A stretch of 64,000 nt of DNA from Nostoc sp. RI_552 (GCA_016124525.1 WGNO01000007.1:1-64000); one strand, 5' to 3'; counted from the stretch's first letter, positions 9,507 through 19,994 are shown. Program-made: numbers and translations. Notes: a model not told the origin generated them from the letters alone.

Positions 9507-9855
9507 ATGAAACAGGCGTTGCCTATACCGTCGGTGGTGGTGCATCAAGTAGCTAAATACTTCCGCTCTTTTCGGTGAGCCGATGCGCCTATGGTTGCTA
9601 CACTTGCTACTGGATGTTCGCGCAGGGTCTCGTAGAGAAGAAAAATCGGTGCAAGAATTGGTAGAGGCAACACAAACTTCCCCAGCAAATGTTTACAAAC
9701 ACCTGTAGGCAATGTCGCAAGCGGGAATCCTTGTCCGCCGCAGTGAAGGGACTTGCGCTTACTACCGGGTAGAAGATCAAATGATTTTTGAGTTGTGTAA
9801 TCGGGTGTGCGATAAACTACCCCCCGCCGGAGGTCAACGCCTGGCCTCACGGTGA
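9507..9855 (+). pseudogene. Decayed ArsR-family transcriptional regulator
   Basis: An ATG at 9507 opens MKQALPIPSVVVHQVAKYFRSF, then the frame is lost; a +1 shift near 9574 restores GEPMRLW. The winged-helix part follows: KSVQELVEATQTSPANVYKHL, an in-frame TAG at 9706, then AMSQAGILVRRSEGTCAYYRVED and IFELCNRVCDKL, a clear ArsR/SmtB layout. Between the first helices and KSVQELV an extra segment of about 25 bases (around 9616-9642) matches a short palindromic repeat common in Nostocales genomes. At least one frameshift and one stop make a functional product unlikely. Confidence 0.8.
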
Positions 9856-9910
9856 GAAAAACAAGCTCGCAACTGTGGGGTGCTCAATGGCAAAAGCTAA
9901 GTCAGTTGTC

Positions 9911-9950
9911 AGTTATCAGTGAAGAGTAACCAGTGGCTAGACTGATAACT
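9911..9950. repeat. Inverted repeat AGTTATCAGT / ACTGATAACT
   Basis: A 10-bp arm at 9911-9920 is the exact complement of 9941-9950, with a 20-base spacer; partial direct copies (GATAGCTGATAACT) follow. It sits between the ArsR fossil and the convergent GerMN gene, and may be a terminator or a repeat-family member. Confidence 0.6.
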
Positions 9951-9984
9951 GATAGCTGATAACTATTAAGTTAATTTAAGTTAA

Positions 9985-10593
9985 TTAAAGTGGATAATTT
10001 TCCTCAAAGCTTTCACGAGTCAATGGCTGTTGCAATTCCACGCCCTCGCCACCTAAAACATCCAACTGTTCTCCCTCAACATCAATGTATACTTTAGCTT
10101 TGGGATTGATTGTTGTCGCAGTATAAACAACTTGTCCAATACGGGCGATCATTGAGGTAGTGCCGCCACCCGTGGTAAAGTCCCCGGACAGGTTAACGCG
10201 AACCTCATCATTTTCCGTCTTCACCCCCAGTAGCTTGGTTTCTTGGGGGATGGTTGTGGAGTCCGTACCTTCTGTTGGCCCGGCTAATAAAGCTTGGAAA
10301 GCTTTTTCTAAAACTTGATCTGGTTGAGTAGCAGCTATTTGAATTGGCTGGGGAACTAAATCGACACTTTCCCCTCTGGGTTTGAGCCAATAAACATTAG
10401 GTGTTTGCTCTTGCTCCGGTTGGGTAGTTGATGGCTGATTATTGGGCTGTGTGATGGTTTGAGATGGGGTGGTCGGTGTGGGAGACTGATTGGAAGCAAG
10501 CCAAGCCACACCACCACCCACTGCTACAACTGCTGCTGAAACTGCTGCAATTACACCTGAAGAAATACGCTGAGAGCCTTGTTGGTCGTTCAT
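9985..10593 (-). CDS. GerMN-domain membrane-anchored protein
   Basis: 202 residues. After a short polar N-terminus there is one hydrophobic segment (VIAAVSAAVVAVGGGVAWLA, about 14-33), then a Pro/Gln/Thr-rich linker (about 37-65), then a GerMN-type domain with VYWLKPRG, VLEKAFQALLAGP and VRVNLSGDF. GerMN domains occur in sporulation and cell-envelope proteins; in cyanobacteria the role is unknown. Topology suggests a periplasmic domain on an N-terminal anchor. It is downstream of proS on the same strand but 458 bases away, so probably independent. Confidence 0.85.
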   Translation of the reverse strand: MNDQQGSQRISSGVIAAVSAAVVAVGGGVAWLASNQSPTPTTPSQTITQPNNQPSTTQPEQEQTPNVYWLKPRGESVDLVPQPIQIAATQPDQVLEKAFQALLAGPTEGTDSTTIPQETKLLGVKTENDEVRVNLSGDFTTGGGTTSMIARIGQVVYTATTINPKAKVYIDVEGEQLDVLGGEGVELQQPLTRESFEENYPL

Positions 10594-11016
10594 ATTTAAA
10601 ACCTTTTTGACTGAGGACTGAGATAGTGTGGTTCAGAAAAGCAGCCCGATTAAAGACGATATCAGTCTATGGGGGGTTTCTTAAAATCTCAAGATGCCTT
10701 TATTTATGAAAATGATGCTGAGTTGATATTTTGCCGATTTCAATAGAATTAGGAATTTGCCATGAGCAATCCTTTTAGTTAGGCTATTTCAGCAATTTGT
10801 CATTCTGCATCCATAGTAAGTTTATTTCATCTTTATTTTAGGTTGAGAGTTATCCTCCGTCACCTGAACCTTAATGTAAATATAATCCTTTCTGGAAATA
10901 CCGATACTAACAAGGTCTATCAGAAGACATTTAAGACCATCTATGCTTTATGAATTTACCTTCAGAAGTCATTTAGAGTTTATTTTTAACAAGTATGATA
11001 GGTTTATGGCTAATTT
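10594..11016. other. Intergenic region upstream of the GerMN gene
   Basis: More than 420 AT-rich bases without a credible ORF. It should contain the GerMN promoter. I see no repeat or operator that I can name. Confidence 0.5.
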
Positions 11017-11035
11017 GGCAGGCTAGATGCCTGCC
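11017..11035 (-). terminator. Hairpin downstream of proS
   Basis: GGCAGGC and GCCTGCC pair as a 7-bp GC-rich stem with a 5-base loop, 17 bases after the proS stop. On the minus strand it is followed by an AT-rich run, so it may serve as the proS terminator. Confidence 0.5.
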
Positions 11036-11051
11036 GGACAAGAAAAGTATT

Positions 11052-12860
11052 TTATCCTTCTGTCGCTGATTTAATCCACTCTTGGAGTGTATTTACTAAT
11101 TCCTCAATGGCTATTTCTTGAGTTTCACGGGTTGAGCGTTTTACTACTTCTACTTTGCCATTTGTAATAGCGCGACCTGTCACTATTCTGTAAGGTATAC
11201 CAATTAAATCGGCATCTTTAAATTTTACTCCTGCCCGTTCATCTCGGTCATCCAGTAATGTTTCTACACCTGCTTTGTTCAGTTCAGTGTAAAGTTTCTG
11301 GGCAATTTCCACTTGTTGAGCATCTTTGATGTTGGGAATTGTGATGATGGCATGATAAGGTGTGATGGCTACTGGCCAAATAATGCCGTCTTGATCATAA
11401 GATTGCTCTACAGCTGATTGTGCCAACCGAGATACACCCACCCCATAGCAACCCATAAACAGGGGATGTTCTTCACCTTGTTCGTTTGTATAGGTTGCTG
11501 TCATTACTTGGGAATATTTTGTGCCCAATTGGAAAATATGCCCTACTTCAATTCCTCTGGCTGTTTGGAGAATTTGTTGAGGGTCATGGAGAGGGCGATC
11601 GCCTGGTTTTGCTTTGCGTATATCTACTATTAGTTGTGGAAATTTAAATTGCTCTCCCCAATTCGCGCCAACTACGTGATGGCCGGTTTCATTAGCGCCT
11701 GTAACAAAGTTTTTTAAATCAATGGCTGTTTTATCAACTAACCGCACAAACTGGGAATGGAACTGTTTATTAGCAGTAATATAATCATCTGCAAGATCAG
11801 GCGCAATATAACCTAAAGGTAAAGATTTACTTGCCCATTTTCCTTGGGTTTCGACATCGGATACGGTCAGAGAAATAATAGTTTTAGCACCGTAATTGGT
11901 AGCTAGTTTTGTCAATTCATTTTGCAGCTTAACTTCATTAACTTCTTGGTCACCACGAATACTCACCACCACTAATACAGTCATGCCATTATCGTAAACT
12001 GTTTGGTAAAGGACGTTTTTGACTAATTGGGTAGGAGAACACCTGAGAAAATCACAAACTTTTTCTATGGTTTCTGTTCCTGGTGTTTCTCGTTTTTCAT
12101 AGGTTGTAAACGGTGAAATTTCGGCATCCGCAGGTAAAGAAACGGCTTTTTCTACATTGGCGGCGTATTTACCATCTTCAGTGTAAAGGACTTCATCTTC
12201 TCCGGCTTCTGCCAACACCATAAATTCCGTGGAACCAGAACCGCCAATGGCCCCAGAATCGGCTTCCACTGCCCGAAATGCTAAACCACAACGGCGTAAC
12301 ATATTACTGTAGGCTTGATACATATCTTGGTAGGTTTCTTTGAGGCTCACTTCGTCCGCATGGAAAGAGTAGCCGTCCTTCATAATAAATTCCCGTCCGC
12401 GCATCAAGCCAAAACGGGGGCGAATTTCGTCGCGGAATTTGGTTTGAATTTGATATAAATGTAACGGTAGTTGCCGATAGGAGTGAATCATGTCACGGGC
12501 AACAGTCGTGATTACTTCCTCATGAGTGGGCCCTAGTCCTAATTGTTGTTGACGACGGTCGATGAGGGAAAACATAATTCCTTCGGCTTTGGTGTAGGTA
12601 TCCCAGCGTCCCGACTCCTTCCACAACTCAGCCGGTTGTAGTTGGGGTAGGAGACATTCTTGTGCGCCTGTAGCGTTCATTTCTTCCCGCACAATTTGAG
12701 AAACCTTTTGTAGTACCCGCCACATCAAAGGCAGGTAAGCATAAATGCCGCTACCGATGCGACGAATGTAGCCTGCACGGAGTAATAATTTATGGCTGGG
12801 AATCTCAGCATCAGCAGGATCATCCCTGAGTGTAACGAATAATATTTGTGACAGTCGCAT
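11052..12860 (-). CDS. proS: Prolyl-tRNA synthetase
   Basis: A 602-residue bacterial-type (long) ProRS. It has class II motifs in the N-terminal catalytic part ([25 protein letters not shown], then [22 protein letters not shown]), an inserted YbaK-like editing domain (about 225-385), return of the catalytic core ([25 protein letters not shown]) and the C-terminal anticodon-binding domain. It charges tRNA-Pro and clears mischarged Ala-tRNA-Pro through the insert. ATG at 12860 begins [19 protein letters not shown], as in the family. Confidence 0.97.
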   Translation of the reverse strand: MRLSQILFVTLRDDPADAEIPSHKLLLRAGYIRRIGSGIYAYLPLMWRVLQKVSQIVREEMNATGAQECLLPQLQPAELWKESGRWDTYTKAEGIMFSLIDRRQQQLGLGPTHEEVITTVARDMIHSYRQLPLHLYQIQTKFRDEIRPRFGLMRGREFIMKDGYSFHADEVSLKETYQDMYQAYSNMLRRCGLAFRAVEADSGAIGGSGSTEFMVLAEAGEDEVLYTEDGKYAANVEKAVSLPADAEISPFTTYEKRETPGTETIEKVCDFLRCSPTQLVKNVLYQTVYDNGMTVLVVVSIRGDQEVNEVKLQNELTKLATNYGAKTIISLTVSDVETQGKWASKSLPLGYIAPDLADDYITANKQFHSQFVRLVDKTAIDLKNFVTGANETGHHVVGANWGEQFKFPQLIVDIRKAKPGDRPLHDPQQILQTARGIEVGHIFQLGTKYSQVMTATYTNEQGEEHPLFMGCYGVGVSRLAQSAVEQSYDQDGIIWPVAITPYHAIITIPNIKDAQQVEIAQKLYTELNKAGVETLLDDRDERAGVKFKDADLIGIPYRIVTGRAITNGKVEVVKRSTRETQEIAIEELVNTLQEWIKSATEG

Positions 12861-12920
12861 CGTTATTTTCCTTTTCCAGAATTACTAATCTTTAAAAATC
12901 ACTTAAGTCTATAATTGTCT

Positions 12921-14312
12921 ATGTCAGATGTCATTTACCCAGCACAAGCACCCCTAGAATTTATTCCCCCGGCTTTCAATCCATTAATTCTCAGAAGTGT
13001 TCATCTGTTGCTACCGAGTTGGATCAATTGGCAAACAGCTATTACCCAAATTGAAGCAGATAACGTAGAGGTTTTGGTGGATCTTTATCGCCAGTTTCAA
13101 GAGGGTAAGATCCGCTTTTTGTTGGCATTTCGCCATCCCAAAACAGAAGATCCATTTTGTTTGGGCTACTTGTTTTCGCAAATTGTGCCGAAAGTAGCAC
13201 GAAAGCAGAACACAGTGCTACAAATGCCGATTCATGCTCATTTTATCTATGATCGCGGCGTTCCTCTGTGGGCAGGTTCCCACGTTGGTTGGATTGCTTC
13301 GCGTTTGGGAGGAACTTCAATTCAACGGGGTAAGGCTGACTGGACGGGGTTACGTTCGGCGCGTGATTTATTTGCTAACGGGAGATTCCCGATGGCGGCT
13401 GCGCCAGAAGGTGCTACTAATAATCTTTCAGAAATTATCAGTCCTATAGAACCTGGGGTTGCCCAATTAGGTTTTTGGTGTGCCGAAGATTTGCAAAAGC
13501 AGCAACGCTGTGAACAAGTTCTAATTGTACCAGTTGGAATTAAATATAATTATCTAACAACTCCTTGGGGTGCCATTGCTCGTTTGTTAACTGAAATAGA
13601 AGTTGCTAGTGGTTTAGTAGCAAATCCGCAAGTACAAAATCAGCTTCCCTGTTTAGAGTCACTATATCCTAGGTTATTGACCTTATCAGAACACTTACTT
13701 TCCTTAATGGAGCAGTTTTATACGCGATTCTATCATCAAAATTTCCCGGATGCGAACACCTTAGTTGGAGAAACAAGCGATCGTAATCAAGCTTTGGTTC
13801 TCCGGTTGCAAGCTTTATTAAACAAAGCTTTAGGAATATCAGAGGAATATTTTGAATTGGAACCTAAGGGGCAATTAAATGATCGCTGTCGGCGGGTAGA
13901 ACAAGCGGGCTGGAATTACATATTTAGAGAAGAGTTTAGGGATATCAAAGCATTATCTCCTGTAGAGAAAGCATTGGGTGATCGCGTGGCTAACGAAGCC
14001 AATTCCCGAATGTGGCACATGAGATTAGTAGAAAGTTTTGTTGCAGTTTCCGGTAATTACATCCGGGAAAAACCCACAGTAGAAAGGTTTGCTGAGACAA
14101 CTTTAATTTTATGGAAGATGATTGCTCAAATTAAAGGTGATCCAGCCTTACAACTCCCGCATTTAGGTGAGCAAGGGGTAAAAATTACCATTGATGAACC
14201 AATATCAGTATCAGAACGTTACCCGGTGTATAAACAAAATCGTTTAACAGCCAGACAAGCTGTTGCTGATTTGACAAATGATTTGCAGCAAAAGATGGAA
14301 AATTTAATTTGA
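12921..14312 (+). CDS. PlsC-like glycerolipid acyltransferase family protein
   Basis: 463 residues from ATG 12921; a TTG six bases upstream is a weaker choice. The central block (about 105-165), with HAHFIYDRGVPLWAG, GGTSIQRGKADW and APEGATNN, follows the pattern of the PlsC/LPLAT fold, in which an EG motif binds the glycerol phosphate. The usual NHxxxxD box is not perfectly kept (H-x5-D instead), so the acyltransferase call is by family resemblance. The remaining 250 C-terminal residues are conserved-looking but unnamed. It is divergent from proS and convergent with the helicase, with about 40 bases between stops. Confidence 0.65.
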   Translation: MSDVIYPAQAPLEFIPPAFNPLILRSVHLLLPSWINWQTAITQIEADNVEVLVDLYRQFQEGKIRFLLAFRHPKTEDPFCLGYLFSQIVPKVARKQNTVLQMPIHAHFIYDRGVPLWAGSHVGWIASRLGGTSIQRGKADWTGLRSARDLFANGRFPMAAAPEGATNNLSEIISPIEPGVAQLGFWCAEDLQKQQRCEQVLIVPVGIKYNYLTTPWGAIARLLTEIEVASGLVANPQVQNQLPCLESLYPRLLTLSEHLLSLMEQFYTRFYHQNFPDANTLVGETSDRNQALVLRLQALLNKALGISEEYFELEPKGQLNDRCRRVEQAGWNYIFREEFRDIKALSPVEKALGDRVANEANSRMWHMRLVESFVAVSGNYIREKPTVERFAETTLILWKMIAQIKGDPALQLPHLGEQGVKITIDEPISVSERYPVYKQNRLTARQAVADLTNDLQQKMENLI

Positions 14313-14351
14313 AAAAATTAATGATTAGCCAATATCTGAGGGTTTGTGGGT

Positions 14352-17048
14352 TTAATCAGCCACCTCATTCACTGGGAATCTATCAATTAATTGCATTGCT
14401 CGATAAGCATTACGCTGGAAATCTTTCGATAAGTGAGGAACGTGGGGTATCTGAGACAATAAATCCAATGTCCGGCGTAAAATTCTCACCACGTCGCCTT
14501 CATCCAAGGTTGTATTGTCACATAGTTCTGTCCACGGTCTTCCTAGGGACCACTGTTCTACTATGGCGATTAATTCAAATTCTAACCAGATAGGCATAGC
14601 GACATTATACCGTCGTTGGAGTTGAAATATTTTGCGGCGAATGTTCCTCAGTTTTGCCAGGGCTTCTACTACTTCATTACTAAGTTCAAAGTGTACTCTC
14701 GTATCTGGACGAGGGGTTTCGATCACTAAAGCTGCTACTGCTGCTGCTAAGTGGTGGGGGTCTAAATGATCTAATTCGCCACTGGCGAATACTAAACCTA
14801 GCCACAATTCATTTTCTCCCCGAATAGCGGCGGCAATTTGCCCTAATTCAGTGGGGACTAAGTTACCCAAACACTCAAAGTATTCCAGGATAGAAATTAA
14901 GTTGACAAATTCTTCCCAATGACGCTGTGAGTGTTGTTCGACTTGTGACTGTAATTCTTCGAGTTCCGCTTCTAATTCCACATAGCGAGCGCGGCGTTTG
15001 AAAATTTTGCTGACATTGCCAGATTTGTGGATAGGATGAGCTTCTAATTGCTCTTGCAGAGCATTAACGCGACTGAGTTGTTCTACCACTTCTGGGGGCA
15101 TATACAGTGAGCTTTGGACTTCAGGAATGCATTGAGCGATGGCAAATGTTTCTCCACTACCGCGAAGTGATTTCCCCGGTTTTAACTGCAAGTCTGGGGG
15201 TGGTACGATATGAGCTGGTACATCCAGTCGTGGCAATTGGGCATACAAGTCCACTACATCTGTAGTTGTAACCACGTACCAGCGATTATCTTGCCCTAAA
15301 CATATCAAGTAAGGAGCTTCTGTTAAGTTAGACCCTACGCTAAGACCAACACCAGGTATTTTTCCCATTAAAACTGCTGTCATGGGTGTAGACACGTCGA
15401 TGTTTTTACCTTTGAGACTTAACATAGTTCCCGATACTGCAAAGCTCAACATCATGACAAATTCTTCTTCGCGGTTTTCCTGGGCTTGTTCTTGGAGGGT
15501 TGTCAATAACCGACGTTCTACTTTCAGGCGTTGCCACAATTTTTCATAAACTGCTAATTCATTTTCATTAACTGCGGCAATTTGTTCTTGAAGTTGAGCT
15601 AATTGTGTTTGCAGTTCCGCAATTTGATCGTACTCTGGTCTTAAATGCACAGTTGCCATGTACTGGCCAAAGCTGCGTTCTATCAGTTCCCTGGCTTCCT
15701 CTAGGGTGTGGGTTTGCAGCAAGTTCAGTACCATACCATAGCTTGGTGTGAACTGACTGACCAGGGGGTCTGGTTTGGATGTAGCTAAATAGGCTGCTTC
15801 CTTTGAGCCTTCAAATGGGGTTTGTACTGTGACTACATGACCTTGTAAGTCCATTCCTCTGCGGCCTGCCCGTCCGGCCATCTGGAGGAATTCCGAAGCG
15901 TTTAATAGGCGATGTCCAGAATCAGTACGTTTGGAAAGGGTGGAAATTACTGTTGTGCGGGCGGGCATATTGATGCCTGCCGCTAGTGTCTCAGTGGCGA
16001 AGACTACTTTAATTAATCCTTGCTGAAATAGCTCTTCTACCAATCCTTTCCAGGCAGGTAAAATTCCAGCATGGTGAGCAGCAATACCTCGGTAGAGTGG
16101 GGCAATTTGCCCTGAACGCCCTGCTTCAGGATTGCGGGTTAAAAAATCATCAATTTGCTGGCGTAATATTTGTGACTCGTCATTATTTACCAGCCATAAA
16201 TTACCAACTTCTTCAACTGCTTTGTCGCATCCTCGGCGACTGAAAATAAAATAAATCGCTGGCAGCATATCCCGTTGCTGTAGCTGGCTGAGGGTGTAGG
16301 CTATGCCAGGAGCTTCTGGTCTGGCACCTCTAGCCTTTTCTCCTTGCTTTCTTTTCCCTCGATTTGCTAGGCGGGGGTTAATTTTGGTTTTGCTATCATT
16401 CAGGAGGGGAAATAAACCTTTGGGATTGCAAAAGTAAAATTCTAGGGGAACTGGACGAAAATCAGAATAAATTAGGTCAGTAGGTCCGTGAACACGATTC
16501 AGCCAGTCAGTGAGTTGCTCACTGTTGGCAACAGTTGCGGAGAGTGCTACGAGTTGAATTTCACGGGGACAGTAGATAATAGATTCTTCCCAAACTGTCC
16601 CGCGTTGGCGATCGTTCATGTAGTGGCATTCATCTAGTACCACTGCCTCAACGTCTACCAAAGAGATGCCGATCTGCCCGATGGGTGTGCCATAGAGCAT
16701 ATTCCGGAAGATTTCTGTAGTCATCACGAGAATTGGTGCATCTCTGTTAATGGAGATATCTCCGGTTAAGAGTCCCACTAAGTCATACCCAAATTTCTGG
16801 CGAAAATCACGTAATTTCTGGTTGGACAATGCTTTGAGGGGAGTGGTGTAAAACACTCGTTTTCCCCGTGATAAGGCTCTATAGATGGCATATTCCCCAA
16901 CTAATGTTTTGCCCGAACCTGTGGGGGCACACACGACTACGGAGCGCCCAGAATTTAGGGACGCGATGGCATCTTTTTGAAATTGATCCAGTTGAAAGGG
17001 AAATATTAACCCTAAGTCAAGTTCTGGAGAAGGTGCGGGATAATTCAC
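14352..17048 (-). CDS. Ski2/Dob1-like DExH RNA helicase
   Basis: 898 residues. Helicase motifs in order: APTGSGKT (Walker A, about 41-48), TTPLKALSNQ, DECHYMND (DExH box), SAT, a second RecA domain with YFIFSRRGCD, VFATETLAAGINMPART, and QMAGRAGRRGMD (motif VI). The C-terminal half (about 500-898) has a helical region and the DSHCT-like end (ELWLGLVFASGELDHLDP). Such proteins act in RNA processing or decay; cyanobacterial members have been called Ski2-like or HelY-like. It stands alone between convergent acyltransferase and upstream proC. Confidence 0.9.
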   Translation of the reverse strand: MNYPAPSPELDLGLIFPFQLDQFQKDAIASLNSGRSVVVCAPTGSGKTLVGEYAIYRALSRGKRVFYTTPLKALSNQKLRDFRQKFGYDLVGLLTGDISINRDAPILVMTTEIFRNMLYGTPIGQIGISLVDVEAVVLDECHYMNDRQRGTVWEESIIYCPREIQLVALSATVANSEQLTDWLNRVHGPTDLIYSDFRPVPLEFYFCNPKGLFPLLNDSKTKINPRLANRGKRKQGEKARGARPEAPGIAYTLSQLQQRDMLPAIYFIFSRRGCDKAVEEVGNLWLVNNDESQILRQQIDDFLTRNPEAGRSGQIAPLYRGIAAHHAGILPAWKGLVEELFQQGLIKVVFATETLAAGINMPARTTVISTLSKRTDSGHRLLNASEFLQMAGRAGRRGMDLQGHVVTVQTPFEGSKEAAYLATSKPDPLVSQFTPSYGMVLNLLQTHTLEEARELIERSFGQYMATVHLRPEYDQIAELQTQLAQLQEQIAAVNENELAVYEKLWQRLKVERRLLTTLQEQAQENREEEFVMMLSFAVSGTMLSLKGKNIDVSTPMTAVLMGKIPGVGLSVGSNLTEAPYLICLGQDNRWYVVTTTDVVDLYAQLPRLDVPAHIVPPPDLQLKPGKSLRGSGETFAIAQCIPEVQSSLYMPPEVVEQLSRVNALQEQLEAHPIHKSGNVSKIFKRRARYVELEAELEELQSQVEQHSQRHWEEFVNLISILEYFECLGNLVPTELGQIAAAIRGENELWLGLVFASGELDHLDPHHLAAAVAALVIETPRPDTRVHFELSNEVVEALAKLRNIRRKIFQLQRRYNVAMPIWLEFELIAIVEQWSLGRPWTELCDNTTLDEGDVVRILRRTLDLLSQIPHVPHLSKDFQRNAYRAMQLIDRFPVNEVAD

Positions 17049-17148
17049 TCAATCAAATTTGCAACCGGACTTTTTTACTATATTAACGGCTATTTTGTCA
17101 ACTTCGTTAATGATTGATCATGGGAAAATTGATCTTTTCCTAGTGCGC

Positions 17149-17961
17149 TTACTTTCCTAACTCTTGCGATCGCATTGTGGCGGCTTTCACTGCTTCGATG
17201 ACAGCTGAACGAAATCCTGCCCTTTCTAGTTGGGCAACACCAGCAATTGTCGTACCGCCGGGGCTAGTAACACGGTCTTTTAGTTCTGCGGGGTGGATTT
17301 TGTTTTCTTGTAACAGTTGTGCTGTACCTAATACGGTTTGTAAGGCGAGTTGATTGGCAATAGTTCTGGGCAATCCTGCTGCTACTCCTCCGTCAGCCAG
17401 TGATTCCACCATCAATGCCACATAGGCAGGACCACTACCTGATAGTCCTGTCACTGCATCCATCAGCATTTCTGAAACTTCTACAACTTCTCCCACCGCC
17501 GCAAAAATTTGATGTGCTATTTTCTGATGCTTGGCGCTTGTGTATGCACCTAAACACATGGCGGTAATTCCCGCTCCCACTGTGGCTGGGGTGTTGGGCA
17601 TGGCTCTAACTACTGGTAACTGGGGAAATGCTGATTCTAGTTGGTTTAAGGACACTCCCGCTAAAACCGAAATTACTAATGGCGAGATTTGTATTGTGAG
17701 AACATCTGCTAATTCTTGAGCGATGGCACTGAATACCTGGGGCTTTACTGCTAAAAGTACTACTTCTGTTGCTTCAGTGAAAACTATACCATTGTCTGTA
17801 GTTACAGTTACATTATATTTTTGCCGCAAGTAGCTTTGGCGTTTTGATTGGGGTTCGCTGACCATCACTTCGGATGGTTGATAAATTTCTCGTGCAATTA
17901 GGCGGGATAATAGCGCTTCTCCCATTACACCACCACCAATTAAGCCAAGTTTAATAGTCAT
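17149..17961 (-). CDS. proC: Pyrroline-5-carboxylate reductase
   Basis: 270 residues from the ATG at 17961 (MTIKLGLIGGGVMGEALL); a further in-frame ATG at 17988 adds nine non-family residues. The Rossmann GLIGGGVMG, VLLAVKPQ, VVRAMPNTP, VTGLSGSGPAYV and the C-terminal RVTSPGGTTIAG signature are all present. It reduces pyrroline-5-carboxylate to proline with NAD(P)H. It is the last gene of the minus-strand series pipX-pipY-sepF-proC. Confidence 0.96.
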   Translation of the reverse strand: MTIKLGLIGGGVMGEALLSRLIAREIYQPSEVMVSEPQSKRQSYLRQKYNVTVTTDNGIVFTEATEVVLLAVKPQVFSAIAQELADVLTIQISPLVISVLAGVSLNQLESAFPQLPVVRAMPNTPATVGAGITAMCLGAYTSAKHQKIAHQIFAAVGEVVEVSEMLMDAVTGLSGSGPAYVALMVESLADGGVAAGLPRTIANQLALQTVLGTAQLLQENKIHPAELKDRVTSPGGTTIAGVAQLERAGFRSAVIEAVKAATMRSQELGK

Positions 17962-18092
17962 TAAGTAAGTTATGTAGTCAATAGTCAATCAGAGCAGGTT
18001 TAACCCATTAATTTATGGTATGATAAAATGTTTAGTTAAACCTGCTCCTACAATGCTGAAAAATTTTTTTTGAACTTTTGACTGATGTAGGT

Positions 18093-18692
18093 TTACTGTA
18101 CCATCCGGTTACCCTCGTGACCCCAGGCTTGATTTGAACTAGTTCCGGGGCGTGAAGGACGCGCAGGGGTTTGTGGTACTTCATGAATAACTCCACCTTG
18201 AGTGCTAACTTGCACACAACTGGGGGTAAACAAAAAGATGCTTTCTCCGATGCGCTCTTGATGTCCATCCAGTGCGTAGGTTCCGCCTGCAACAAAATCT
18301 ACTGCCCGTTGTGCTTGATCAGGATCCATAATGGTTAAGTTTAACACAACTGACTTACGTTCTCTTAGTGCTTGAATTGCCTGGGGCATTTCTTCAAATG
18401 TACGAGGCTCAAGGACTAAAACTTCCGAAATCCCGTTAATTGCTCCTGGCATATTAATCACATTTCCCATCGTAGACTTTGATCCTGCTGCTACAGCATC
18501 ACCCATTGTAGTCACTGGTTCCCGCCAGCGTCGATTTTGAGCAGTGGTTTCTGCTGCTGGTTGGGGATTTTGTTCTTGATACAGGTTTTGGTAGTTACCA
18601 GTATCTGTATCAGCTTCTTCTTCGTAATATTCGTATTCCACTTGCTCATTGAGACCTACAAAGTCTCGGAGTTTACTAAAGATGTTGTTCAT
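18093..18692 (-). CDS. sepF: Cell division protein SepF (Cdv2)
   Basis: 199 residues. An N-terminal amphipathic stretch ([14 protein letters not shown]) may bind membrane. An acidic, Gln-rich linker follows to about residue 85, and then the SepF core ([32 protein letters not shown], then [16 protein letters not shown]). SepF bundles FtsZ and anchors it to the membrane; cyanobacteria lack FtsA and rely on it. It lies between pipY and proC, the usual cyanobacterial order, but with 358 bases before it. Confidence 0.95.
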   Translation of the reverse strand: MNNIFSKLRDFVGLNEQVEYEYYEEEADTDTGNYQNLYQEQNPQPAAETTAQNRRWREPVTTMGDAVAAGSKSTMGNVINMPGAINGISEVLVLEPRTFEEMPQAIQALRERKSVVLNLTIMDPDQAQRAVDFVAGGTYALDGHQERIGESIFLFTPSCVQVSTQGGVIHEVPQTPARPSRPGTSSNQAWGHEGNRMVQ

Positions 18693-19050
18693 TTTTATGC
18701 TCCTGATAAAAGTTACCCTGATTGGGTCGGCTATGAGTTAATGTAGCCAGATTTGATAGCTACAAAGGCCAGGCAACTTAGTGCTTTTATACCTGTTTGT
18801 AGCCTCTATTACAACTAACGTTGATAAATTGAAATTTTGGGTAACGCCTGTAGATTAACTCACACACAATAATGAGTCAAGATTACAGCTTAATGATTAT
18901 GGGAAAAAAGATAACTTTTCTGTGTTGTTTTTGGTCAGCTTTAAGAAGACTGGGGGTATTGCATTATGTTACATCAGTATTGATGCAACTGCCTCTCTAT
19001 TATTTTCCTAGTGCTATTGGTACGAGCAGCAAAAATTCCTGACTCATACC
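18693..19050. other. Intergenic region pipY / sepF
   Basis: 358 bases with no credible ORF. It is long for an operon gap, so sepF probably has its own promoter here. No operator recognised. Confidence 0.5.
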
Positions 19051-19719
19051 CTATGTGCGCTGACCAAATAAAATGGTTCCTAGTCTGATCATTGTTGCTC
19101 CTGCTTGCACTGCTAATTGGTAGTCTCCTGACATACCCATTGAAAGTTCTTGCATTTTCAGGTGAGACCAGTTTTGCTCCCGGATTTCTTGTGCTAGCTT
19201 GTGAGCACTGTTAAACACATTAATTGTTTCAGCATCATTTAATCCTAGGGGCGTAATTGTCATTAAACCCTGAATTTGTAAATTTTGACACTGGTTGAGG
19301 GCGGGTAAATTAGCTAATAGTTCTGGGACATTCCAACCTGACTTGTTAGGGTCAGGAAGAATTTTAACTTGTAGACAAACTTGGGGATTGATTCCTAGCT
19401 CTTGTGCCAATTGATTTAAGCGCTGGGCGAGGTTTAAATTATCCACTGAATGAATCCAATGAAATAATTCAATGGCTTTTTTGGCTTTATTGCTTTGCAA
19501 GTGTCCAATAAAATGCCAGGTAATATCGGGTAAGTCTTTTAACTCGGCTTGTTTACTGGCAGCTTCTTGGATACGGTTTTCGCCAAAATCGCGAATTCCG
19601 GCTGCATAAGCAGCCCGAATGGCTTCAGACGGAAAGGTTTTACTTACAGCAATTAACCGCACTGAAGGTGGTAGGGAGGCGCAAATGTCGGTAATACGTT
19701 CGCTAATGGAAGTACTCAT
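19051..19719 (-). CDS. pipY: PLP-binding protein PipY (YggS/PLPBP family)
   Basis: 222 residues with the single-domain alanine-racemase-like fold: LIAVSKTFP contains the PLP lysine (Lys27), followed by FGENRIQEAASK, WHFIGHLQSNK, and LSMGMSGDYQLAVQAGATMIRLG that closes the phosphate site. The family maintains PLP and amino-acid balance without known catalysis. Its ATG overlaps the pipX stop by four bases, so the two are translationally coupled, as known for the cyanobacterial pipX-pipY pair. Confidence 0.95.
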   Translation of the reverse strand: MSTSISERITDICASLPPSVRLIAVSKTFPSEAIRAAYAAGIRDFGENRIQEAASKQAELKDLPDITWHFIGHLQSNKAKKAIELFHWIHSVDNLNLAQRLNQLAQELGINPQVCLQVKILPDPNKSGWNVPELLANLPALNQCQNLQIQGLMTITPLGLNDAETINVFNSAHKLAQEIREQNWSHLKMQELSMGMSGDYQLAVQAGATMIRLGTILFGQRT

Positions 19720-19994
19720 TGGAATGTGCGTTGAAAAACACTCTGAAGTTGCTCGTACTCCTGGGATTGACCACTGCGGCGTAAAGTACGCAAGCGATTT
19801 TCTAACAACATTCTAGCTTCAGTGCGTCCTATGGACTGAAACTTGAGACCTTTAACCTCGTTGGTAACCAAAAAAAACAAACGTTGAGCATAAAGTGTAG
19901 TGAACAAATCCTGGTTTTCATCGACCATGCAGATTCGATAAAGCAAACCCCAAGTTGGATGATTTATGTAAGTTTCTAAGTGTTCTGAATTCAT
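19716..19994 (-). CDS. pipX: PII-interacting protein PipX
   Basis: 92 residues matching PipX in length and sequence: an N-terminal Tudor-like (KOW-like) part (ETYINHPTWGLLYRICMVDENQDLFTTLYAQRLFFLV), then two C-terminal helices (EARMLLENRLRTLRRSGQSQEYEQL). PipX binds NtcA as a coactivator under high 2-oxoglutarate and is captured by PII when nitrogen is sufficient. It is the first gene of the coupled pipX-pipY pair. Confidence 0.95.
   Translation of the reverse strand: MNSEHLETYINHPTWGLLYRICMVDENQDLFTTLYAQRLFFLVTNEVKGLKFQSIGRTEARMLLENRLRTLRRSGQSQEYEQLQSVFQRTFQ

Noticed and set aside
14309-14593. 94-codon plus-strand frame after the acyltransferase-like gene
   Set aside because: It lies almost entirely antisense to the 3' end of the helicase gene and has no family character.
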